Shown here in pieces: positions 48,542-56,072 of a DNA stretch of 64,000 nucleotides. The translations under genes and the position numbers were made by a program. How positions within the stretch are numbered: the stretch's first letter is position 1; each line of letters begins with the position of its first letter. The notes under the pieces were generated by a model. The model was given only the letters and a program-made list of their open reading frames with translations. It was not told the DNA's origin and did no database searches. Source of the DNA: Pleionea litopenaei (GTDB taxonomy: Bacteria; Pseudomonadota; Gammaproteobacteria; Enterobacterales; Kangiellaceae); contig NZ_CP133548.1 in the NCBI RefSeq assembly GCF_031198435.1, positions 496,001-560,000 on the forward strand, written 5' to 3'.

Positions 48542-49111
48542 ATGACATTCTCCAGTCATTTGATCAAATCGTTGCTCGTATTTTGTTTGTTTGGCCTTCA
48601 ACAAGCTAATGCGACGTGTGAATACGATGAGCGAGCATTGATGGCTCTATCACTGAATCAATTTGATCAAGATATGAATGGAGGATGGAGGGCGGTTTCG
48701 CAACAGACGGGATGTAGCCTTGCTGCCGCAGAATTAATAAAAAAGTACAGAATTGACAATAAGAGAACGGAGAAGATCTTGCTGTGGCATGAAGGACAGT
48801 TGAGGGCAGAGGCTAATCAGATAAAGGAAGCGGTCGAGTTATTTAAGCAGTCTTTTGAAGAGCAAGATCTGATGGGATGGAATCACTACGTTAACGCTTC
48901 AATAGCTTTCTTAGAACAAGATTTGGAAACTTTGAAGAAAGAACGTGCTCTCTTAGCGGCCATAGAAAAACCAGACGGATTACATATGACTGATCCTAAC
49001 GGAAAACCCATTAAGATCAGCTGGCCACCGAACTTAAACGTTGTTGATAAATTGGTAGAATGCTTTGGGAAAAGTTATAAAGAAGCCTATTCTGGCTGTC
49101 ACTCAGAATAG
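48542..49111 (+). CDS. Uncharacterised exported helical protein
   Basis: 189-aa protein with signal peptide ending QQANA (about 24), six cysteines in total, and TPR/Sel1-like helical repeats in the middle (EGQLRAEANQIKEAVELFKQ). No family recognised. It is 10 bp after ligA and may be cotranscribed. Its end overlaps the convergent threonine aldolase by 13 bp. Confidence 0.7.
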   Translation: MTFSSHLIKSLLVFCLFGLQQANATCEYDERALMALSLNQFDQDMNGGWRAVSQQTGCSLAAAELIKKYRIDNKRTEKILLWHEGQLRAEANQIKEAVELFKQSFEEQDLMGWNHYVNASIAFLEQDLETLKKERALLAAIEKPDGLHMTDPNGKPIKISWPPNLNVVDKLVECFGKSYKEAYSGCHSE

Positions 49112-50115
49112 GTTGCTTTAAATACGCTGATCAATCGATTTATGGCATCGTCATCAATATCCAAATGGATGACTAGGCGCAATTCTTTTCCATTAGGCAG
49201 TACGATATTATTGTCTTTTGCTAAAGAATGGAATTGGTTCAAGCTTTCTTCAGGCACATCGATAAACACCATATTGGTTTGTGCTGAGTAAGGTTTCAGG
49301 GAAATGCCTTTTATTTCACTAAGAGCTTCGTGAAGAATTTGTGCTCGTTGATGATCTTCCGCCAGTCGTTCAACGTTATTTTTAAGTGCGTATATTCCTG
49401 CTGCGGCGAGCAAACCTGCTTGGCGCATACCTCCGCCTAGCATTTTACGCCAACGCTTGGCTTCTTGAATTAACTCAAATGAACCGACGAGTACAGAACC
49501 GACCGGCGCACCTAGTCCTTTCGATAAGCAAATGGAGATTGAGTCAAAGGGCTCTGCGATTGTCGCTGCTGATTGATTGCTAGCAACAGAAGCATTGAAT
49601 AATCGGGCTCCATCCAAATGAAACTTAAGTTTGTATTCGTCGCAAATTGATTTTGTTGAGTGAATGTAATCTTGAGGAACAACACACCCGAAACAGGTAT
49701 TTTCTAAGCTGATAAGTTTTGTTTTAGCAAAGTGGATATCATTCGGTTTAATGGCCTGTTTTATGAGATCAATCGGTATGATACCAGGAGACTCAAAGGC
49801 AATTGGCTGAGGCTGTATGCTTCCTAAAACAGCAGCGCCTCCACCTTCGTACTTATACGTGTGGGCGTGTTGTCCTACTATGTATTCATCGCCACGCTGA
49901 CAATGACTAAGCAGGGCTAGTAGGTTTGACTGTGTGCCGCTGGGAGCAAATAAAGCTGCGGACTTTCCGAGTAAGTGAGCTGAGTATTCTTCTAGCTCTT
50001 TAACGGTGGGATCTTCCTCATAAACATCGTCACCGAGCGGCGCTTTCAGCATAGCACTTTTCATTTCTTCACTCGGAAGAGTGACCGTATCGCTTCTAAA
50101 GTCGGCTACTTTCAT
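49099..50115 (-). CDS. ltaE: Low-specificity L-threonine aldolase
   Basis: 338-aa PLP enzyme of the fold-type I family. DFRSDTVTLPSEEM at the N-terminus, the PLP Lys in CLSKGLGAPVGS (about residue 200), and HLDGARLFNASVA are clear. Cleaves L-threonine and allo-threonine to glycine and acetaldehyde. It stands alone on the minus strand. Confidence 0.94.
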   Translation of the reverse strand: MKVADFRSDTVTLPSEEMKSAMLKAPLGDDVYEEDPTVKELEEYSAHLLGKSAALFAPSGTQSNLLALLSHCQRGDEYIVGQHAHTYKYEGGGAAVLGSIQPQPIAFESPGIIPIDLIKQAIKPNDIHFAKTKLISLENTCFGCVVPQDYIHSTKSICDEYKLKFHLDGARLFNASVASNQSAATIAEPFDSISICLSKGLGAPVGSVLVGSFELIQEAKRWRKMLGGGMRQAGLLAAAGIYALKNNVERLAEDHQRAQILHEALSEIKGISLKPYSAQTNMVFIDVPEESLNQFHSLAKDNNIVLPNGKELRLVIHLDIDDDAINRLISVFKATYSE

Positions 50116-50155
50116 ATCAATTTGTGCTCAATAAGTTTTTAAAACGGTAACTGGA

Positions 50156-51346
50156 TTATAACTCAGATAAACCTTTCGTTAGTATTTTAACGAATTGATT
50201 GTAAATTTTTGCTAATTCGACCTTGTCGAAGTCTTTAATTCTTGGAGTATGAACATGCCCCGTCGGAATACTTGAACTTTCTTTTTGTCTAACTCGCAGT
50301 GTTCGATAAGAAATTTCATTGGATAAATAGCCACCTCCTGATCCAGATACAGATGTTTTGTTTTCTAATTCTTCAATGGATTGTGCATCAAGGTTTACAA
50401 CCACTGCGTTTTCTAAAAAAGACACCTTACCATTATCATTAATAGAATAGGGACCAGCTGCTGTCTTCATTTTATTTGCAGGAAGACTGAACTCGATGAA
50501 CTCTGGCCCAGATAGGGTTGTATCACCGAGATTGGGTTTGAGTGGATTATCGGAACTTGCCCCGGTATAAACATTGTTGTTGTCGGGAGCTACACTGGAT
50601 CGTCTTAAACCTGGGTATCTTTCTAAATCAAAGTCTGAACGTCCCATGCTAACCGTCACTAACATGGCTAACTCATTCTCTCGATAAAAAGGCGTCACGA
50701 TTTTTTCGATCAAACCTAAGTCAAAATCAGAGAATCTTACCGGTATAACAACGGATTGTATTTCGAAGGTTGTTCCGTCAATACTGAATGTTTTGCCATC
50801 TAACATTAAAGCGATGACTCCCGAAGGATTGGATTGTTTTATGTTGCGATCGAGCAAGAAGGGATCGAATCCAGTAATTAAAACTTTCTTATTAACGCTC
50901 TCAGAATGTTTAGTGAATTCAAGGTCGGCTATTCCGCGTGAGGCGGTTTCAAACGCATCAAGAAAAGATTGTTGCCTATTGGGATTGTTCTTCAAGGTGG
51001 AATTCGATGTGAATAACGCTTTCAATGCTTTCGACACATTTAAACGGTTCCAATATAGTTCTCGATCATCGAAAGTCGCATTATCTTGAATTTTCTTTCT
51101 GAAGTGCTGCCAAAGATCTCGCCCGATAATCTTGGCGATCTTTTGGCAGTCGGCGTCGTTACTGCAATTTGTAGTAAGCATTTGTACGTTTTCTGGCAGC
51201 GTGTATGACAGTATATTTTCAATCTCAGTCGATATCTTTTGTACTCGATCTTCTTCAATATCGGCAAAAGCGAAGGAACAAAAAAAGGCTAAGGAGTAGA
51301 AAGGAGGAATGCAGAGTTTTAGTGTTTTCATGTCTTTAATTCTCAT
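50156..51346 (-). CDS. Secreted pyroglutamyl-peptidase (C15)-like protein with Ser replacing the catalytic Cys
   Basis: 396-aa protein with a signal peptide (about 1-28, FAFA|DI), a helical domain of about 120 residues, and a C15-like domain from about 153. The fold markers are VLITGFDPFLLD with SNPSG (154-175), MGRSDFDLERYPG with Glu242, and GHVHTP with His366. The catalytic Cys of the family, expected in GYLCN, is Ser342 (GGYLSNEISY). Glu and His are kept, so it may use a Ser nucleophile or be an inactive binder. C15 enzymes are normally cytoplasmic and about 215 aa, so this exported, enlarged relative is unusual. A Met at residue 6 is an alternative start. Confidence 0.75.
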   Translation of the reverse strand: MRIKDMKTLKLCIPPFYSLAFFCSFAFADIEEDRVQKISTEIENILSYTLPENVQMLTTNCSNDADCQKIAKIIGRDLWQHFRKKIQDNATFDDRELYWNRLNVSKALKALFTSNSTLKNNPNRQQSFLDAFETASRGIADLEFTKHSESVNKKVLITGFDPFLLDRNIKQSNPSGVIALMLDGKTFSIDGTTFEIQSVVIPVRFSDFDLGLIEKIVTPFYRENELAMLVTVSMGRSDFDLERYPGLRRSSVAPDNNNVYTGASSDNPLKPNLGDTTLSGPEFIEFSLPANKMKTAAGPYSINDNGKVSFLENAVVVNLDAQSIEELENKTSVSGSGGGYLSNEISYRTLRVRQKESSSIPTGHVHTPRIKDFDKVELAKIYNQFVKILTKGLSEL

Positions 51347-51467
51347 TACGCAATTATTTTGACAATATACTTTAACTTTTAGTCTTAAATTATTGATATA
51401 TTTTGATAATTTTTATGGTAAGGGTTAGTATTCCGCAATTATTTCTGATTGAGTATATGTTTTTTGA

Positions 51468-52451
51468 ATGCGAATATTACGAACGTTAGTTAAATACTTT
51501 TCATGTTTCTCACTGTTAACGAGTGTCTCAGTTACTGCTCAAGAAGACAAGTGGAACTCTATCACTCTCGATAATGATTTGTTTATTGGGGACGACAGCG
51601 GCTACTCTAATGGCCTTCGTTATTCCTATTACAAATCTAATGATGCAGGGTTAGTCGAGCCTGGACTGTTAAATTATTCTATGCTTTGGAGTCTTGATTT
51701 AACTCACGTTAAAGCGAGTTATAAAGCTTCAACATTCGGTCAAAGTATTGTTACACCTAGGGACATTAGAGTATCTGAAGAACAACCAAATGATGTTCCT
51801 TACTCAGGGTTAATGTCGTTCACACAAATCTTAGTTATTGATCATGGAAACTATGCCGATCGAGTGAGTAGTACTCTAGGGATTATTGGGCCAAACTCAG
51901 GTGCAGAAAACACTCAAAAAGTCATTCATAAGTTAACCGGTTCAGATATTCCTAAAGGTTGGAAATATCAATTGGGCAATGAGTTTGTATTTCAGTTTTC
52001 TCGAGGAAGAGCGTGGAGAACCTGGGCATCACAAAGTGACAATTTTGACCTGGTGACCGGTTACGATTTAAAGATAGGGACGCTAGAGTCATCGGTATCT
52101 TGGGGTGGAATGATGCGTTATGGACGAGATATGGCATTGACATACAGCTCAGCTTTGTTAAATGATGATAGAGCATCAAACCCGGTAAATATTAATGGTG
52201 GTTGGTTTTTTTATGCCGGTATTGAAGGCCGATATATGCACAATATTATCTTCTTAGATGGCAATACCTTCAAAGATAGCCCTTCGATCGATTATCCACC
52301 TTTCCAATTTAACGGCGTGTTTGGCTTTACCTATGCCTGGGAAGAAATTTCTATCTCGATTGCAATAAACAATATTGATGTATTTGCGTCGAGCTCAAAT
52401 AACGAAGATATTAAGGAATATGGTTCGTTTACACTTTTGTGGCGACTATAG
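51468..52451 (+). CDS. LpxR-like outer-membrane lipid A deacylase
   Basis: 327-aa protein with a signal peptide (about 1-24, TAQ|ED). It has the DUF2219/LpxR layout: SITLDNDLFIGDDSGYSNGLRYSYY at the start of the barrel, a central VPYSGLMSF, GIIGPNSGAENTQKVIHKLTG with the catalytic-type His, and QLGNEFVFQF. LpxR removes the 3'-acyloxyacyl group of lipid A. It is divergent from the C15-like gene. Confidence 0.82.
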   Translation: MRILRTLVKYFSCFSLLTSVSVTAQEDKWNSITLDNDLFIGDDSGYSNGLRYSYYKSNDAGLVEPGLLNYSMLWSLDLTHVKASYKASTFGQSIVTPRDIRVSEEQPNDVPYSGLMSFTQILVIDHGNYADRVSSTLGIIGPNSGAENTQKVIHKLTGSDIPKGWKYQLGNEFVFQFSRGRAWRTWASQSDNFDLVTGYDLKIGTLESSVSWGGMMRYGRDMALTYSSALLNDDRASNPVNINGGWFFYAGIEGRYMHNIIFLDGNTFKDSPSIDYPPFQFNGVFGFTYAWEEISISIAINNIDVFASSSNNEDIKEYGSFTLLWRL

Positions 52452-52742
52452 AATCATGACTGAAACCGTTAATAAAAATGTTGTTTTGCGACAAAAAAGA
52501 CAATTGCTCAGATCTGAAATTAGATAATTAACGTTTTCTCTTCTCGTTCTTTAATTAACTTGAATCCGCTTCTTTCAAGGCTTAACGCATGACATTCTTT
52601 CTTTGTATCTGGTCAATATAGTTGTTACAGCACTAAAGTAGTATATCTAGAATTTTAACTTATCGATTGACTGAGTGCGCAGTCTACCAGTCGATGGTTC
52701 TCGACTCGTAAGTAATAAATATAAAAACGAGGAGGACTCTAT

Positions 52743-54740
52743 ATGCAAAAGTTATTTATATTTCTATTTTTTACACTTTTAGTATCACAAGCTCCGGCGG
52801 GCCAGTGGCAACAAAACGTTTCTATTGGCGGATTTAATAATGTTCACATCTATACTCCAGACACCACGTCACCCATTGGCGATGGGCGCTCATTGTTAAT
52901 TGTTCTTCATGGTTGCGTTCAGCCTATTAATAATTATCTAACCGCAAATTTAGAAGATGCTGCAGAACAGTGGGGAATGGTTATTGCGGTACCCGATGCG
53001 ATGAATAAAGCTGGCTTTAGTTGTTGGTCTTACTGGCAAGGAACCAAGTCTCGTGCTTCAGGCGATTATAAAAACTTAATTCAACTCGCCAATATAATGT
53101 CTTCACAAGCTTCTCGAAATATTGATGCGAATCAGGTGTATATCGCTGGTTTGTCGTCAGGTGCAAGTTTTGCTAATACCACTGCCTGCCTAGCGCCAGA
53201 TGTATTTGCTGGTATGGGTATTAGTGCGGGCCCGAGCATTGGCACCAGTTCGAATGGCGCCTTGGGTCCCTGTGAAAGTGCCGACGTAAAAGCTCGATGT
53301 GAATCTTATTCGGGTTCATACAAATCTTGGTTTGCAAGTCAGATTGCATCGATAGCTCATGGAGATAATGATTCGACGGTTAACCAATGTTATAACCAAC
53401 AAAATGCCAATGGAATGGCGGCGGTTTACAACGTTCAACCATTAAATGGAAGTCAACTGTTAAGCGCTGACGGTGGAACGGCTGAAGAATTTCTATGGCA
53501 AGGTAGTCGAGTCTCAATGTTGTGGTTAAATAATGTTGATCACGCATGGTCTGGTGGTGCTGGTGCAAGTGGTGGCTACATTTCTAATAGCAGCATTAAT
53601 TATGCAAGTTATCTAGGCAAATTCTTTAGTCAGAATAACATGCGAGTTGACCGTAACCTTGGACCTGTGATTTCAAATGTTTCTATTACCACTAACTCAT
53701 CGAGTGCAATCATTGTCGGAGATGCGCTTGACGAAGAGGGCGAGGTTAGCGAAGTTCAGTTAACTACTTCGATCTATGAGAACGGCGAGTGGATTGAACT
53801 CTCACAAACGACAACGAATGACCTATCGAGCGACGGTCAATTTGGTTTTCAGCTAACTAATTTAATCGATGGTTATTATCAGGCTAAGATTATCGCTGTT
53901 GATAATTTTAATAAGTCTGGAGAAGCGATCTTTGAAAACTTTAGAATCGGTGATCTTCCTCCAGAGCAGTCTCCTGTATTATCCAATGTTGTCGCGAGTG
54001 TGTCAGGACAATGCGTTACTGTTTCTGGAACCGTTTACGATGTGAATGACAATTTAAGCCGAGTTCAAATTCAAATAGACCAACGATCCATTATTGCAAC
54101 GTTACAAGGGGATGGTTTTGAAGGCGAAATGTGTGAAGTCAGTGGCGGTAACCGAGTCGCAAATATTACAGCAGTTGATGACACCAACTTAACGGCGTCG
54201 ACGCAGGTTAGCTTTGTGATCGATGCAGGTAAAACGGGCGATTATAATTATCATATCAATCAAGGTCATATTACTTGGGGTGATGGCTATAGTGCTTGCT
54301 ATCTTGCATTTGGTACTAGTGAGTTTACCATGCGAGAGTTCAGTCTAGGTGATAATCAATGTGAGTGGCGGGCTGATCAAAATGCATCATGTAACGGTCC
54401 AACTCAAATTTGTGAATCAGCACCAAGTGAACCTGACAGTGATAATGATGGCGTTCCAGATAGCTTAGATAACTGCCCGAATATCAGTAACCCCGATCAG
54501 CTAGACAGTGATAATGACGGTATCGGTGATCTATGTGAAGCAACTCCGCCCCCTACGGTTGAATGTGAGGAGTTCTCCTCAAGTAACTATGCTCATGTAA
54601 ATGCTGGCCGGGCGACAACGAGCGGCGGTTATGTATTTGCGCTTGGTTCAGGTGATGCAATGGGCTTTTATAATATCTTTCAGCAGAATACGCTAAGATT
54701 GGTCAGTGAAGGCTATTATGAGCTTGGGAGTTGTCCTTAG
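52743..54740 (+). CDS. Secreted PHB-depolymerase-type esterase with Ig-like and thrombospondin type-3 modules
   Basis: 665-aa exported multidomain enzyme. The signal peptide ends near APA|GQ. The catalytic domain (about 20-300) has LHGC (oxyanion), the lipase box GLSSGAS (about 138-144) and NVDHAWSG with the catalytic His. Two Ig-like beta modules follow (about 310-490), then a C-rich module, two thrombospondin type-3 calcium repeats (DSDNDGVPDSLDNCPN and a second copy), and a short C-terminal module with NYAHVNAGRATTSGGYV. Probably degrades polyesters or acylated polysaccharide outside the cell. A GGAGGA site precedes the ATG. Confidence 0.88.
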   Translation: MQKLFIFLFFTLLVSQAPAGQWQQNVSIGGFNNVHIYTPDTTSPIGDGRSLLIVLHGCVQPINNYLTANLEDAAEQWGMVIAVPDAMNKAGFSCWSYWQGTKSRASGDYKNLIQLANIMSSQASRNIDANQVYIAGLSSGASFANTTACLAPDVFAGMGISAGPSIGTSSNGALGPCESADVKARCESYSGSYKSWFASQIASIAHGDNDSTVNQCYNQQNANGMAAVYNVQPLNGSQLLSADGGTAEEFLWQGSRVSMLWLNNVDHAWSGGAGASGGYISNSSINYASYLGKFFSQNNMRVDRNLGPVISNVSITTNSSSAIIVGDALDEEGEVSEVQLTTSIYENGEWIELSQTTTNDLSSDGQFGFQLTNLIDGYYQAKIIAVDNFNKSGEAIFENFRIGDLPPEQSPVLSNVVASVSGQCVTVSGTVYDVNDNLSRVQIQIDQRSIIATLQGDGFEGEMCEVSGGNRVANITAVDDTNLTASTQVSFVIDAGKTGDYNYHINQGHITWGDGYSACYLAFGTSEFTMREFSLGDNQCEWRADQNASCNGPTQICESAPSEPDSDNDGVPDSLDNCPNISNPDQLDSDNDGIGDLCEATPPPTVECEEFSSSNYAHVNAGRATTSGGYVFALGSGDAMGFYNIFQQNTLRLVSEGYYELGSCP

Positions 54741-54770
54741 AAAGTCGTCGAGATCTGAATGAATCACCAT

Positions 54771-55223
54771 TCAGATCTCTATCACTTCACCTCTTAAAGG
54801 CGCTAGCCGAGACAAAAGTTGGTTTTGTGTCGATGTAGAGTAGTCAAGCGTTTGCATCGCATTAACTAACAACTCAACAAGGTGATTAAAATCTGCTTCA
54901 TTAATATGCATGCCGCTATGAATATCTTGCATCGAGTCTCCATCATAAGTGCAGGGTCCATCACTAATGGAGCAAAAATGTAACTCTAAGCCCCTACGAA
55001 AATGAGTAACATTGCTTTCTGCAAAGTAATGAAAAATTTGTTGGTCACTGCCAATGTTTTTAATTAATTGATCAACTAATCTCGATACACCTTGTGAGCC
55101 TCCAAGTTTTGCATAAAGAGTCGGAGCGTCAGCATCTGATTTTCCAAGATGTGCGCAAGACGAAATCCATAAAATACTAGTCGCGAAAATGACCCGATAA
55201 ACTTGTTTGTAAGATAAGCGCAT
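54771..55223 (-). CDS. Exported truncated haemoglobin (group I), predicted lipoprotein
   Basis: 150-aa protein: signal peptide with a possible lipobox ISSC at Cys23, then a group-I truncated globin fold beginning YAKLGGSQGVSRLVDQLI, with the phenylalanine pair FHYF and a proximal-type His in DIHSGMHI. Most truncated haemoglobins are cytoplasmic; export is unusual and would place it in the periplasm. It is the last gene of the minus-strand cupredoxin/c-di-GMP cluster, 24 bp after the DUF3034 gene. Confidence 0.82.
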   Translation of the reverse strand: MRLSYKQVYRVIFATSILWISSCAHLGKSDADAPTLYAKLGGSQGVSRLVDQLIKNIGSDQQIFHYFAESNVTHFRRGLELHFCSISDGPCTYDGDSMQDIHSGMHINEADFNHLVELLVNAMQTLDYSTSTQNQLLSRLAPLRGEVIEI

Positions 55224-55247
55224 AATTTGATCCTTTAAAAAGACTTT

Positions 55248-56072
55248 CTAAAAGTACCCTGTTAATGAAAGGTAGGTTCCGTTTTGGTCGTTGAGACCCG
55301 CGATAGTCCCGAAGTCTAGATACGCTGCTGTGACGCTTAGATTTTTTTGTGGGAACCATGCGACAAAGAGATCTTTCCATGCACTTTCATTGAGTGTTAG
55401 GTTGTCAGGCTTTTGACGATATTCGAATCCAATCGCCCAATGTTGGTTTAAGAAAAGAGCTGTTGAAAACTCGACATTAATGGATGATGACTCTTCTGCT
55501 GAAGAAAATCCTAAAAATCCAGTTTCATTCGCTTTTGTTCTACGCGCAGTCATATTCCAATATAAATTGCGACCTGCGAAGGCGGCAAGATGTAGCTTAC
55601 TCGCACTAATGTAGATGTCCGTCCCACTCGATTGACCCGCGCCCAGTGCGAAAGCGACATCAGAGTCTTTTAGACTTTTGTCTTGTATTCCAAGGCTTAC
55701 TTGAGGCCAGGCGCTATAAACAATATCACCGTATAATCGAAACTTTGCCCCAATCACTTCTTGTGAAATACTTGTAGACAATGGTTGAACACCTAAGGTT
55801 TGCTCTGCATAGCTAACTTCAACTCGATCAAATAACCCAACTTGTACTCCACAACTCGTTAAATCGAAATCTCGTAAGTTCACTTTTGAACAAAAGGCAT
55901 TGGCAGACCACTGATTTTCAGTGTCGTAACCTGCTAGCTGAGCCCAAGGCACAATTCCGCCACCAGCCGAACCTTCAAATGTCGATACCCCCGGTGTGCC
56001 CAACAGCTTACCTTGCGCAATGCAATCGAAGCTGATTAAAAATGTGAGTAAAGCAATAGTTTCTCTAAACAT
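55248..56072 (-). CDS. DUF3034 family outer-membrane beta-barrel-like protein
   Basis: 274-aa exported protein: signal peptide (about 1-19), then GKLLGTPGVSTFEGSAGGGIVPWAQLAGY, the DUF3034 hallmark, followed by alternating beta strands and a terminal aromatic (final Phe), as in outer-membrane barrels. Function unknown. It directly abuts the GGDEF-EAL gene. Confidence 0.84.
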   Translation of the reverse strand: MFRETIALLTFLISFDCIAQGKLLGTPGVSTFEGSAGGGIVPWAQLAGYDTENQWSANAFCSKVNLRDFDLTSCGVQVGLFDRVEVSYAEQTLGVQPLSTSISQEVIGAKFRLYGDIVYSAWPQVSLGIQDKSLKDSDVAFALGAGQSSGTDIYISASKLHLAAFAGRNLYWNMTARRTKANETGFLGFSSAEESSSINVEFSTALFLNQHWAIGFEYRQKPDNLTLNESAWKDLFVAWFPQKNLSVTAAYLDFGTIAGLNDQNGTYLSLTGYF

